Shown: piece by piece, positions 11,090-24,104 of the stretch | Layout: each line of letters starts with the position of its first letter | Position numbering within the stretch: the stretch's first letter is position 1 | Assembly (NCBI GenBank): GCA_029378245.1 | Contig: JARKIF010000067.1 | Location: 124,001 to 188,000, forward strand | Length of the DNA stretch: 64,000 nucleotides | Source of the DNA: Roridomyces roridus | Lineage: Eukaryota; Basidiomycota; Agaricomycetes; Agaricales; Mycenaceae | Reading direction: 5' to 3' | Program-made: the position numbers and the translations under genes | The notes under the pieces: generated by a model | The model's input: the letters and a program-made list of their open reading frames with translations, nothing else | What the model was told of the DNA's origin: nothing | Databases searched by the model: none

Positions 11090-14000
11090 TACTCAAGGTG
11101 TATCCACTCTAGATTCACCGTGTTCAGCAAATGCGTCTGGTTTTGCACTGGAGGCTCGGTATATGACTGCGCGATCTCGATGAGGAGGTCACGCAGGGGA
11201 AGAAGGGAGAAGACTCTGGGATTTCTGTGTTGGGCAATCAAAGTGTGTTTGTCTTCCCTGCTCTTTATTCCGTCTAATTGTTTCATCGTGGCAAGTTGCG
11301 CCGTCTTCGCACTTGCTGCCTTGCCATGGATGTTCGGCTCATAATATGGATATGTCCCAATCGCGTGGGTGTGTCGCATGTCTTCCCATCTTCCCCTCTC
11401 TGCGCCTCTCTGTTAAAGCGCTCCCCTCGACGCCCACCCTCCTTCCTCTGCGATTCCAAAAAACTACATTTTGGCTATGATACTCTTGGGTCCGGCGTAC
11501 TACACAAACTGCAGTCTCTTCCTGGATGCGTCCTCCGTCTATGCTGCCGTTGGATAAACCACCACATCGTCTCCCGTAGGCCAATTTTTGCGTCCTCCTC
11601 CTCACCAGCGGCGCCGCCGTCAGAGGATAGTGACCTCGTCTTCGTACCTCCACTTCTCCGCGTTCTTCATCTACACGGCCTTCTCCCGCCTCTCGCATTC
11701 TATGGCCTTGAATATTTGTGTGCATGCGACGGTGTTGTTATATGCTATATACCCGGCGTGCGAGTCTGCTGTAACGTTCTCAATGGGAAATGCCGCTCCC
11801 AGTTTGTACGTTTGCGCGACGGGGGGCGCTCTCGTGATGTGTGCTGTTCTTGTTGTCCGCCTCGCGCTCCAGTGGTATGTCTGTTGTTTGCAGGGAACGG
11901 AATGTCTTGATGGTGGGGCTTGGAGATGAATGTGGGATTGGCCGCGTCGTACATATCTGTATCTTTCTAGACCATATTTTACCCGGGCATGTGTACTACG
12001 GTGTAGATAGAATATCAATCTTACCTCCCAATGTGTTGGATGGATGAGAAGTGCCAGAGGAAGTGACAATCCGAGGAGACGAGTCCAGAAACAGGGTGTT
12101 CGGGCATCTCGGACATCTCAGACATCTCGAATATTTTGCTGAGAAGGATAAACCAAGCCTTGTGAGCTTGTCTGAGCGCTATTGGTACGTCCATACACGA
12201 TTTATAATGAGATTGGGTCAGAGTAAGTAGTGTGTGGGATGAGGTGCAAGATTTCGGGTCTGAGACGAACAAGTTGTGCAGTGTATTCAGGTTTTTCATA
12301 ACTAGCTCGATGGTGCACTCGCATGCTTCCTCACCATGTGAAATTCTCAGATAATTCAAATGAGGTCCTTGTAGCTACTAAACAAGTTCTACATCTTCAG
12401 TTTGCCCAGATTGCACGTTTAACTCACAGGGAAAAAATCAATGCTTGCCATCACTAGTGGCAAGTGCGTCATGCCACATCGTTTCACTCACTACGTTCTC
12501 AAACCTCGCACCTCAGCGGAAATTCGACTCAATTCGGGGAGTTGGAAGTGCACAGAATCCATTCCGCGGAAAACCGGAGGCCTCAATGTGCGTATTCGAT
12601 CTCCCCGGCGTGCTTTCTTTAAAACAGTGTGTGTAGTCTCATGGAATGCCCAGTGGACTGGGCGGCTCAAAAACCTGTCGAACGTGAGTTTGTACTCACA
12701 GGAACACTCTGGACATCAGGCTTTGGCAAATTCGATCGAATAGGATCGGCAAGGAAGCTGTCTGGGTGGTACTCTGAGCCGCAGTTACTTGTGCTCAGAA
12801 AAAATCTCCAGTGCACTATAAACTGTTCTGAATTCTTTGAATGTAGTTCAGCAAGCGTTAGGACTGATAATAATGCCCCGGATTCGTTGCACACGTATAC
12901 TAAATCGCTGTCAAGTGCGAAATTGTCACTGAGAGGGAATTTCCGAGGCAGATATGAGTGTTGTCTGCATGTAACGACGAAATGGATACCCCTTCATGAA
13001 TCTACAGAATAAGAGTTCGCGCCCCGGGTGCTGGTACAATGACAATCACCGATTTTGCGACGCGAGTTCGTGCAATTGAGTGTTGTTGATCGTCATGTGA
13101 TCGCCAACTCCTCTGCTCTTGCATCCATCGCCGTTCGCAGCTCCTCCGCATACCTCCTCTGGACGACCTGTATAGGCTCAGACATACAATTCTCGACGCC
13201 ACCAACTCGTTGACGACCCAGCTCTTGCCCACGGTGGCTTTGGTGATGGAGATTGAATGCTCTTTGGAGGCTGGTGCGTCGTCCTCCCAGCATATTGGCA
13301 TCCTCGCTAATGCACCCTGCAGATTCTCATTTCTCCTCCTCCTCCTGTCTCCTCCGACGGCTGGTGTGCCCGTACCTTCGGCGGTGTCATGATGACTACA
13401 TTTTTGGATGCAAGGCGCAGCTGGTGCGTCGCCTCCCTCTCCTCATCAACCCTTCTTTCTCATAACCCTCTCAGAACCACTGAACCCTCCTCCTAACGCC
13501 TCCAATGGCCCGCGTGCGGGCGGCGTTATTCCGGTGCCATGACGACAGCTACGTGGCAGCAGCTCGCCCTTCCCCGCTCTACTTTCTGCCCCACCACGGC
13601 CTCAAATCGAGTCGGAGCCACGTTCGTCGACCTGTGAGCTGGAAAATGTGTCCCCGGATGTGTGTATGCTACCATGCAGGTGAGCATCCACTTTCAATTG
13701 ATATCTTGGAATCTTCTCGTGGTCCTACGGCTGAGCCATAAACCGCCGGGAAGAGATTCACCCTCTGGAACTCCCAACCCGCGTCGGCCTTCCATTCGAC
13801 TCTTTGTCATTTTGGCACCGTCCATCTATTCATTTGAGCTAACAATTCACAGGTCGCCTTCGTCATCCCCACGCCACCCGTCAATCGATTCGCACATTCG
13901 GCCTACACCATAGATGCAGACCGTCTCCGCTGGGATGACGTAGATCGCATTCTCACCCTCTCCCTCCACTCGTGCTCCCCTTCCCGTACACACCCTACCA

Positions 14001-15358
14001 CTCCCTTCACCCGTCGAAACCATCACGCTGTTCCCTCCCAATTCCCTGCCGCCAATACGTCTCAATCCCCTCCTCCCATCATCCAGTCCTCACCGTGCTG
14101 CTTTACCGCCTCTTGCTTTGCCACCTCTTGCGATACGGTAGCACCAAGCAAGAGTTCGGGGGAGCCGATGCATACGCGGGCAGCGAGCGTGCGGAGGGTG
14201 TAGTGATTGCGTGGGGGCGCACCATTTTGTGTATCACATAATGGACGCGTGGGACGAGCCTGTGCTGCGGCGGGTGGATGTAGGACGGAATTTTGAGCAG
14301 CAGGGGTACCAGGCGTGGGTGGACGTCGGGGTAAGGAGGGTCTCGAGCGCGTGGAGAGCGGGGTATTGAGAGCGGGCATCGAGAGCAAGTATCGAGCGTG
14401 TGGAGAGCCAGGGAGAGCGGGGTATCAAACACACGGGGGCGGGGTAGCAAGCGCGTGGCGGGCGGGGTAGCAAATGCGTGGTGCCGGCTGACAGTAAGCG
14501 CCGTGGCGCCTAACGCACAGGAAGCGAGTAGCAAAGCGCCGGTGAGCGCTAATTTATTATCATTATCATTTGATGGGAAAATCGATTTATTCACATTTTC
14601 TGCATTGATGCCGAAGCAGCCGGAGTTGATACAAGCGCCGAGGAACGGCAAAAAACACCCCAACATTTAATCAAACGTTGCTGAGATGCCGCAGCAGCCG
14701 GAGATGCCATTTCCCTGCCGGGGGTCTTTAATGCATTAGACCTACTGGGTACACCCATGTCTAACGCATTATTACTACCATATGAGGTGGTGTGCCCCAC
14801 TTCCTCTTCACTGTCCCATCCTCTCATTTGACTTTCATTTTGACATCTCAAAGTACCCAATGCTCATATGGAGTTGTATATATAGCTGATCAGACTGGTT
14901 TGATCCCGAGTCCCAATTGGGACTACTACTCCAAGTGGCCCAAAAAGGAAGTTTTGCCCAATGCACCTACTCCATGCAACCCTGTACAGCAGCCAATGTC
15001 AGGAGTGGCTCTATGGGTGTATTGATGTTATTTAAAAGCCCCAAAGGCACATAGGTGAGCAATGCCAGGCTGCTACATCAGTGTTTGTTGGGCAGGGGAA
15101 GTCCCTGGTATTTCAATAGCTATTTGCCATCCATTCTGGCTGGAAATCATCTGGGTCTGCTCATGCTTTGTTCTTCGCCTCCTTGAAAGCTTGTTTCTGG
15201 AGTCTATGCCACAATACGGTTGAGAGACACCAGGGTTGATTGGAGATCAATTGCTGCTTAGAAGCCCTTTCTCCTTGAGAGAATAATCTGCAAAGGCCTT
15301 CTAAATTTTGTTTCAGACCTTATAAGTCGGAAATGGTGCAAATCTGGAGTCAACTGGG

Positions 15359-15898
15359 GGCATAACTACTGATTAGAGTGAGTTTTCCTCTGGCAGTGAT
15401 ACAGTTCCATTCCTCAGGCTCAGAATGTCCCTAGGTTGTCAGCTTGTATTATGATGCTCAGGTACCCCAGAGGCCCATTAATACCATATAAGATCAGACT
15501 TTGGGCCTTGTACAGTCTTTGAACAAGGGAGATCAACCTGAGAATGATCAATGAATTACAGGTCAAGGGGTTGGGCAGATGGTCTGATGGTGGGCATCAG
15601 ACTTTTGTTTGGCACTCTATTCACCTGGAATAGTCCCTTTCTGGGGCCATTGTGATACATAACAGCTGGTTAAAGTGAGTGTCACTCTGGCAGGGATACA
15701 GTCCCATTCCTCAGGCTCAGGATGTCAGTGGGTTGCCAGCTTTTGTTATATTGGTCCAATACCCCAGAGGCTCATTCATACCATACAAAATCACAATTTG
15801 AGTCATGTAAACTCATTGAACAAGGGAGATCAACCTGAGAGTGATCAATGAATTACAGCTCAAGGGTTGCTCAAATGGTCTGATGGTGGGCTTCAATG
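15359..15898. repeat. Tandem duplication, about 245-bp copies
   Basis: The segment containing ATACAGTTCCATTCCTCAGG, then ACCCCAGAGGC, then AACAAGGGAGATCAACCTGA and TGGTCTGATGGTGGGC occurs at about 15359-15603. It recurs with moderate divergence at about 15655-15898. It is non-coding. Confidence 0.7.
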
Positions 15899-16934
15899 GA
15901 CTCTCCTCTTTCAGAGGATTCAGAATATATATAGTTTTGCATGGGTTGCATCATTGGTTGTTGAGTTATTGACATGTGTATGATGAACACTGCACTTTGA
16001 GTGGTGTGCATATATACTAGTCAACTTACTCTCGGGCTCAACCACTGCACCTGCAAATCTGGACCAATCTGGGACAATGAAGACATATTCTGGACCACCC
16101 TTTCAAGGGGAATCCATTTTTAACATTCCCAGAGCCTGAAACCCAATGTGAAAGTCAGAATCATCCAAATTTGATCAGGTACATATCAGGGCTTTCTGAT
16201 GTATTCTTGGTGACTATTATGGGTTCAAATTGATATTTGAGCTACAGGATGCTCTCCCATCCTGCTTGTATGACTACCCTTCCTAGAGACAATGAGGAAT
16301 ATGGCAAACATGGAAAGGGGGGATGTTGAAGTTGAACAGATCTATGGACATGTCAGTAACATATCCAGAGTATTGAAGGGGAATCATATAGTACCAGTGT
16401 ACCCTCTGGACACAGAGATTAAGAATAGGGCTGTGGTACTGAGTGCACAGTTCAGCATCAGCTTGGAGATCATTGCCTCCAAAATGCACTGGATAGGGCT
16501 CTCATGGAAGATATATTGCATCCAGGCCTTGTATATACACCCCTTCTATGTAATTAAACTTGTAAGGAGGCATTGGAAAGACTTTCTTGACATGAAATTC
16601 TACTGTCAAAAGAATTCTGCTTCTGTGGCTATTATGGGTAGACTCAGGCACCTCTCTCCATCCAATAGCACTCAATACTATAGCCAACATATAAGGGTAG
16701 ATACCCAAACCTTCACTGCATACAGATTCCCAGGCAGCACACCAGGAACAGTGAAAAGCAGAATAATTTCCTTTCTGGGACTTGAGAGTAGTGGCCAAGC
16801 TGGGACAAACAGCAAGGCATTTCCACTGATGCTGGGTGTGGTTAGGGAGTGTTACAGCCTAGAAGTGCACTATATGATAAAAGCATGTGAATAAAGTATC
16901 AGGTGCTGTTAGGGAGAGGTCAGAAAGGAAAAAA

Positions 16935-17075
16935 AAGTGGCAACCAGAGGATTTGATCTTGTGACCTGCAACAAAAGGGGTCCCAGACAGGACAGCACAT
17001 TAACAAATAGACTAAATGCCCATGTAATAGGTAGCTGGGTGCCTGCCAAGTGGACAAGAATATCCACCTGCCTTC
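16935..17075 (-). repeat. tRNA-like SINE module
   Basis: On the minus strand, an A-box-like TTTAGTCTATTTGTTA is followed about 70 bp downstream by a B-box-like GGTCACAAGATCAAATCC, then a run of seven T. It matches in layout the modules at 25.9 kb (minus), 59.1 kb (plus) and 61.1 kb (minus). It is a tRNA-derived Pol III unit rather than a tRNA gene, because stems do not pair convincingly. Confidence 0.55.
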
Positions 17076-17450
17076 TCCAAATCACTTACTGCACAAGTCA
17101 AGTCATCAATCACCCCACTGATTGCTCACTGTGCTGCATTTTGTGAGTGATGGAGACAGTTCTAGGTACAAGTTTACTGGAAACTCTTTCAGCCCCTGAC
17201 TCCCTCTACAACATCAGTCGCGTCTGATGCCATCAATAATTGATGATATCACCCGGCACTGTAGTCTCGTGCCCACTTTGATGGATTTGCGCTGCCCATG
17301 CCAATTGCCGCTTTTTCGGTGCCATCAATTATTGATGGCCTTTGATGAGCGGCCGAAAAGCCGGGCACCTCGACCAGTTACCAGGGGACTGACTTGTCCA
17401 CCACCAAGTCAAATTTGCCAGGAGCATGGTTGGGAGCATGGGCCCAAAGC

Positions 17451-19187
17451 ATGAACTCATGCCTGTTAGCTTTGTACCACGGCGCATGGTACCTAGCTTA
17501 CAGGCTTGGATGTGTGGGACCCACAGGTGTAGCCAAGCTGGAGGCACGGCGCCTACTCAAGCGGACGGGTGTGCGGGGTGATAATGTTGCAGCTGCCATT
17601 GATGCGCAGCGTACGTTGGCTATCCTCTCCGAGCTGGTGGGTGTTTCTCCCTCTTCATTTCATCTCAATTGTTTCTAATGCGCCAATACAGGTTACGGGC
17701 CTGTACAAGCGTACGGGCATCGTTGGGTTCGCATTCTTCACTCGCGGGAACTTCAGCGACATCACCGCTCCCGTCGCTATCCACTCCGGCGAGGCACTTT
17801 CCTTTTGCGCCGAGATGCTCAACCGTGAGCCGGAGGTCATCAACGCTATGCTGGAGCTGTGGCAGATTCAACGGAGCTCAGGTAAGCTGCTCGTTTGTTG
17901 CTTGTTCTTGTTCATGTATTGACGCTTTCTAGGTGCCATCACCGCACCTTCCGTCGAAAAAATGCGAGTCGTTGGCGCTGCCATGATCAAGTCCGGGCTT
18001 GGTAAGTCATTTCCTCTACTCCTCATCCCAAATTCATGCTGATCGACTTTGAAGTCCAAGTCACCGGCAAACCGAACGTTGCGATGAATTTCGAAAACTA
18101 CGTCAAATCCATTGTCCAAGGCAAGCACGTCACGCTGGTGGGATGGCCTGCCGGCGTTCCTTGGAAGCGACTCGCCAAGCAGAGCAACACGGGCAATGTC
18201 CGCCGCATCTACAAGGCACTGAAGGATGGAACGATGAAGTGGAAGAGGCTTAGGACGGAGGAGGAGGAGGAGGAGGAGGAGCGGCGGTTCAACAAGCTAA
18301 TTAACAAGGGCTTGGTGACGGTGGGGAAGAAGCGTAAGGTCCGGGATGACCTTGGAGCGACCCATCAGACGCAGGGTAGAGAGCTCGAGAGTGATGCGGA
18401 GGATGGGGCGCAGGGCAGTGGTGACGATGGTGACAACGACGGAGAGCCCAGCGACAACGAGGATCGGCCGTTTGTGGATTACGACAGGGGTTACTCGGAC
18501 GACAACACCGCTCGACGCAAAAAGGCACCGGCCAAGTCCAAGTCCACCAAGGCCTCTGCTACCAAAACGACCAAGGCCGCTGCCTCCAAGTCTACCAAGG
18601 CCGCCGCCTCCAAGTCCACCGCCAAAACGACTCCCAAGTCCACCGCCCCCAAGCCCAAGCCGCCTGCCAAACCATCTACCAAGTCCAAAGCGGCTCTCAA
18701 GCCCTTCGTCCCAACGGAGGCTCCCCCCAAATACATCTTCAAGAACGGGAAGCATGCACCCAACGGAGCTGCGGTGGATGAGCACGCTAGACGGATGGTA
18801 GAGGAGCGGGGGAAGCATGAGAGGCAGATGCGTGAGCTCAAGGGCGGGAATGAGAGTGGGAGCGATGAAGGGAGTGATGATGACGACGAGGGCAAGGAGC
18901 AGGTGGTGTCGACGAAGCAAGGTCCTCCCGCCAAGCGCCGCCGCACCACCAAGGAACCTGAGGAGCAGGCGGTGAAAAAGAGGAAGAAGACTGTCGACAA
19001 GCGTGCGTGGGACGACTCCCAGGATGAAGACGAGCAGCCCGTTGCCAAGAAGGCCAAGCTTGTTGTGGAGCTGCCGCGGCCGAGGCCTGCTTGGAATAGC
19101 GCGCCTAATGCGACTCGGGGGAAGAGGGTCGGCCCTCCCGGCGTTCGTGCGTGCGACATTGTCTTGCCGGAGGTGGAGGAAGACTGA
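17451..19187 (+). CDS. Lysine-rich protein with a VGWP-type agaricomycete domain
   Basis: Four exons splice in frame: ?17451-17636, 17692-17881, 17933-18001 and 18055-19187 (about 525 residues from the ATG at 17451; the true start is uncertain because the frame is open upstream). The first half carries TGLYKRTGIVGF, then VEKMRVVGAAMIKSG and MNFENYVKSIVQ...VTLVGWPAGV. This is a motif order I recognise from a multicopy Agaricomycete family of unknown function often found next to transposons. The second half is low complexity: a glutamate run, then Lys-Ser-Thr-Ala-rich repeats (KSTKAAASKSTKAAA type) reminiscent of histone H1 tails. Acidic stretches and several basic clusters (KRRRTTK, KKRKKT) that could be nuclear localisation signals follow. 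The splice sites and long open frame argue for a gene. A DNA- or chromatin-associated role is inference. Confidence 0.6.
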
Positions 19188-19513
19188 ACACTACATGTAC
19201 TGTATATACTGCTTTCTTGGCCTTAACGACGTGTTTGTACTGTATAGTGACTTGAATTGACTGTTTTTTTCTTGGACTTCCTTTTTGGGCTAAGATCACG
19301 ATGGGGGATCATTCGGCACGACTTTATCGCAACACTACCTATTACTTGCACTTGGTAAGTCTTTACGTGGTATATTGGGACTTTATTGCGACCTTTGTTG
19401 CGGCTCTTTATTGCGACATAGGGACCCGGCCTTTATCCGTTCCAATTAGAATGGACACCACCATGGGTTGTCCCTTCCTATTAGAGGGGAAATACAGGTC
19501 CTAAAGGTGATAT
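19188..19513. other. Gap between two transposon-like genes
   Basis: It contains three phrases of the type TTTATYGCRACA (near 19323, 19382 and 19410), possibly a short repeat. No gene is seen. The frame of the next gene is blocked by stops just upstream of about 19514. Confidence 0.35.
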
Positions 19514-22500
19514 GTTGATTACTGAAGTTGCGTCTCAATGTCGATCAATCAGCCCAGTCGACATCTGTGGTGTACTCGGGGAAACAAGTCAGCGAAGTCA
19601 GCCCAGCGTTTGCAGACGTACGCAAAGTCCGTGATCGCATCGCCGAAAGGCGCAAGAACCAGTTCCCTGGTGGAACAGATTTTCATGGTGAGTGTTAATG
19701 AAGTCATGTATATCGCTCACATTAATTCGTGGCAGGCGTTCAGGAGTACATCCGAACAGTTGAACGAGCCCGCCCCATGAGTGAGCGTTACATCCATGCC
19801 GCCATCTCTAAGAGCGACTTCAACCTCGTCGTGACTTTGCATCCACAACTGGCAAAATTCATTCACGGGGTTCTGGCCCTCGTCATAGACTATACATTCA
19901 AGAGAATCGAAGGAGACTTTGATGAGTGGGAAGTGGTTGGCTTTTTGGATCTGTATAAATCCCGTAAGTTCGTATATGAGTGTTGAACGGTCTCCACACT
20001 GAAATTCACATCAGGTCTACCATTTTCAAGCTTCTATTGTGATCAAAAGACTGTGCCCGCATTTGTTCAACTCTTCGAAGAGTTCTTCGATGTTGTGTAT
20101 CGCGTCACTGGCGAGAAGCTGCGTTTACGTCCCTGGTACCCGGACGCCAACTGCCGTGTTTCTGTCATGGATGGAGAGGTAGCTCAGGTCCAAGGGTTTG
20201 GGGAATTCTTGGTCAAATACAATGTGCCGACCATCAGCGGCATCCACGAGACCATTGGACTCAATCTCGTTGGATTCTCCCCGAAAACTTGTACTCTGCA
20301 CTTTCAACGGTACATTTCTGATTTAATTCGTGAAGGTACATGACTGATATCATGCCTCGAAGACACATAGACGAACTCGGAACCAAGCACACGGTGCCCG
20401 CTGATGTATTGCAACGACTCAAGTCGATCATGGCAGCTGGTACAGTAAAACTTTTGCAAAAAAACATGTTATGGATCATCCGTAGGTATTGCAAAAGTTC
20501 AGGTTAATTCTTATCTATGGAAGAGACTGCCAGAGCTAGTTGACCGGCTGGCACGGCTGGCACGGCACATCCGGCACAGGTTATATATGCTATTAAAAAT
20601 TGATTTTCATCCTCCGGCCTTCTCGGAGAATCCCCTATGGGAAGAGAACATTGATGGCTCCTTCCAGATGTGATAACAATCCTGAAAGAGTAACCGGCAC
20701 ATTTGGACCAGCGGCATGCATCAAAAAAAGATGGGGGATCAAAAAAAATCAAAGTTGTAGAGCCGCTCGAGAGCTACAGGAGTTGCTAACATTGTTTTAC
20801 ATCAAACTGATTGGCTGGCCCGCAAAACATAAGATACTTTTTCAGAGGCAAGTCTTTGGAAACCAACACCAGGTTTTGAAAGCTGAGTGTGTCCCAAGGC
20901 TTCATACCAAAGGAACCATTATGTTTTCTAACCTCAGAGTGGCATTATCAACTCTGAATTCAAAAAGTGTTTGACATTTCGGATGCTATTCCCGATTGAG
21001 CCACTACGCTTTCCTCCCAAAAAGGCAATTTTCACCTTTTGCACTCCCATTGGATCTGCCTCTGGGATCCTTAACAAACTTGACTGACAACAATTCTTCT
21101 TTCAATCCTTCCACATGTTTTGGCCAGAAGTGTGTTACCACTTTGTGTATATACCAGTTGTAAGAGTGGAAATGGTCTGTGCATTTTTGCACCTTTGATA
21201 TCATTTCCATGTGGTTTCATGCTTTTGTGATCTGTGAGCTTAGCATGTTCATGTACCACTTAGGATGCTAGATCTCAAATATCAGTCCAGATCTGAGCCA
21301 TGGGAGAGTGTTATAAGTGAATGAGATAAAAGGTAGATTTAGGTGCAGCTATTGATATTGGCAGTTGATAACCTGATCCTTAGCACCCTAAGACTTCAAT
21401 GAGTATTATCAATGACTTTTGAAGTCCCTTACCATAAGGTGCACAATAGGCCAGGTGAAAGTGGGAAAGTCATCAAATCCCATTTTCACTGTATTGCTCA
21501 TGCTCTTGATTTTTCCTCTGTGGTTGAAGTACATGGGACAAGTACCCTGGAGTATAGGAGGCCAGCACAACCAAGATCAGCTGAATACCTGCACAGAAAG
21601 TAAAGTTATATGCATAGAGATTTTGTGATCATTTTGGATCATTCTGTTGATAGAAGACAAAGGGAGTGGAATCTGGGATATTTGAAGTCACCACCAAGGA
21701 AAGGGAGCTCAGGGGGTCCAGAAAGTGTCCTTGATCATGAGGGTTGGGGGAGAATCCATGGAGTTCTGTTCAAGAGCTCTACTGGACATTTGACCAAATT
21801 CTTACCCTACAATCCTGCCAGACCCAAACACAACCAGTGGAATCTTGCAAATGCTCTTGCAAATATGGATGGGTGGAGCAATTCTAAGATGTTCCATCTA
21901 GTTTTTAGACTCCCAATACATGTACATGGCCCTGTAGGTGCACAACAAGGGGGATCAGCTCAAAATGATCACACTCATAACTCAGGTTTCTCCTCATGTT
22001 CTGGCCAGTTTCTTTGCTCTAATGGGGTCTACTGGCAAGGGAAATGTTCACTGTGGTGTTGGAACCAATGCATTAGCCACAGGTATTGAGAACTGGTGCA
22101 CACTTACATTTGAAGAATTGAGTTGAAATCTCTCTGGAATCAAGGGCCTTGGTTGAACCTTCTTCAGATTAGAGTTAATATGATCCAGGATCAGACTTAC
22201 AGGCTACAGATCACACATCTGGGCACCAGAATCATTCAGCACCAGGAAATCAGTGTTTTCAATCATACAGCAATTGTGCCTCTCAGTGAGTGCAAATGGG
22301 GGTTGTAAATAGGGGTTTTCAAAGTTAGATTTTTCACTCGATTATTCACTTTATTTCATTCGCATTTTTCACCTTCCAAATTTGGGCAACGAAAGTGAAT
22401 AAGAAAAAAGAAGTGAAACAAGGTCGAGGGCTGTTTCATTTATTTATTCACTTTGAAACAGACCCAGTGACATCCCTATTTGCACGCGTCTTCAAGCCGT

Positions 22501-22541
22501 GCGCTCGATCGAATCCTCCTCTCTACATCATCATCTCCTCG

Positions 22542-24070
22542 ATGGCCCCCAAGAAAAAAGCAAAGGACATGACCATCGAGGGTCTCCAAGCACAAATCAG
22601 CGCGGCCGAGACCAAAGTGGCCAAAAAGCGTGGTTGTCCGTGCAAGGACTCGGTGCCGCAGCCGGACGTTGTGGACCAGCCCAAGGCCAAACGCGGACGC
22701 AAGGCTGCTGCTGCCGAAGACGTCCCGCTGGCAGCTGCCAAGGTAAAGGCCGAAAAGGAACCGGAGGTCCCCGTGCCGTCCCCCAAGTATGTCTTCTTTT
22801 CACAGCCTCTTCTGACTTCTGACGGAATCTAGGTGGAAAAACGAGCCGCACCTCACGCAAAAGATTCTCGGGTTCATCGAGCCTCGGGAGAGATGCCGCA
22901 CCTCGCTCAACATGTCGAAAGGGACGGGGGAGGATGCCGGCGAGCATGACGAGAACACGCAGACGGCGTGGTTTAAGGAGATCGCTGTCGAGGTGCTCCA
23001 GAAGGATCCGAGCGGGCGGTGGGCGGAATTCGACGCGGAGAGGCTCTTCCCAGTCATCCGCAATCGTATCGGTCGGTGCGTCGACATCGTACACTCTACC
23101 TGGCTGATTACTCACACCTGATTCGGATGCAGGCTTCGTACCAAGTTCGTCAAATGCCAGAAGCTCCTTGGCGAGACAGGGAGCGGTATTGTCATGGATG
23201 ACAGGGAAGATGAGCTGGCCGGGAACTTCAGAAACATCTGGGGTGTGTCGTCTTTCTTGTGCACCTCCTCTCAGTGCTGACTCTCGCAGACCAGGTGCTT
23301 GGGATGTGTCCCGAGTACAAGCGGCTCCATGCGCTGCTCGCCAGTAGCCCCGTGTACGACAAGTCCGTGTGCTCCAACAGCGGGACCGCCCTCGATTCCG
23401 ACCTCAGCATTCTCCTCCGCCAGTCGTCGACCCCTTCCACCGAAAACCTCCTCGAGATCAACGACTCGGATGCTGACGACGACGAGCTGGAGTCCTCGGA
23501 GCGTGGCACGTCTCTTCCCCCCGTCGCTGCCCTCTTTGGCTCCGACGACATCGTGGCCACACCCGTCCCAAAAAAAGCTGCCACTACCACTGTCCCAGCC
23601 AAGACCAAGGTGGAGATGAAGACCGAGACGAAGGCACCGGTTCAGAACGCAGGTATGGGTCCCACACACACCCTCCTCATCTCTACTTATCTTTTCATCA
23701 GGTTCGCAACAACATGCTCTCCGCCATTGAGGACATCAACGCCAAGCAGTCGGACATGCTACTGTCTGTCACCAAGATGAAGCTCGGCCAGAAGGCGACG
23801 CAGGAGGCAGCAGAGCGGGCAGCACGATTCAAGGAGGCGGAGGCGGCGCGCCAGTTTCAGCGGGAGGAGGCAGAGCTTGGGCGCGCGCACGAGCGGGAGA
23901 TGATGGATAAGAAGCTCGAGTTGGCGAGAATCCAGCACGGGCAGCCCATGGCGATGGGGATGGGCAATAGCGGGGCAATGGGCAATGGCAGTCAGATGCG
24001 TGTCGGCGATGGCAGCCTCATGGGGCTTCTGTACGACGGTGACCCGACGCAGCAGTGGCAATCTCAGTAG
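22542..24070 (+). CDS. Harbinger accessory (Myb/SANT-like) protein
   Basis: The modelled exons are 22542-22786, 22833-23075, 23133-23242, 23290-about 23638 and 23702-24070. The N-terminus (MAPKKKAKDM) is basic. The middle, KWKNEPHLTQKILGF through WFKEIAVEVL, RWAEFDAERLFPVIRNRI and LRTKFVKCQKLLG to NFRNIWDQV, has the tryptophan spacing of the Myb/SANT-like DNA-binding partners of Harbinger transposases. A Ser/Asp-rich linker follows, then a coiled-coil-like C-terminus (AERAARFKEAEAARQFQREEAELGRA) and a Met/Gly-rich tail. The last intron is ambiguous: the GTATGG donor near 23653 is out of phase with the final exon, while GTTCAG near 23639 keeps frame. In related elements this protein helps the transposase bind the ends and enter the nucleus; that is family knowledge, not shown here. 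Confidence 0.75.
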
Positions 24071-24104
24071 AGTAGATAACTTATTACTTATAGAACGTAG
24101 ATAG

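Larger units (their letters stand above)
8779..14772. mobile_element. Large TIR element with near-palindromic 43-bp ends
   Basis: The left end at 8779-8820 starts AATGCGTTAGA and finishes TCTAATGCGTTA. It matches, inverted, the right end at 14730-14772 over about 42 bp with three mismatches and one gap. Each end is itself close to palindromic. The interior has no recognisable transposase: only short ORFs, CT-rich tracts (13.3-14.1 kb) and the nested 1.47-kb element. The left end truncates the gene at 6681-8787. No convincing target duplication was found, so a pair of independently inserted palindromes cannot be excluded. Confidence 0.5.
14773..17226. other. AT-richer repeat block, no gene
   Basis: This stretch is AT-richer than its surroundings and resembles in style the interiors of the two DNA elements at 20.4-26.6 and 58.6-61.6 kb. 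It contains the tandem duplication at 15359-15898 and the tRNA-like module at 16935-17075. A 200-codon open frame at 16292-16894 has no domain-like pattern and is judged non-coding. No pair of termini enclosing the block could be identified. Confidence 0.45.

Noticed and set aside
16292..16894. 200-codon open frame in an AT-rich region
   Set aside because: No domain-like pattern, no splice context, and it lies in a block of repeats with tandem duplications; most likely chance.
18254..18284. GAG repeat as an independent microsatellite feature
   Set aside because: It encodes the glutamate run of the lysine-rich gene and needs no separate annotation.
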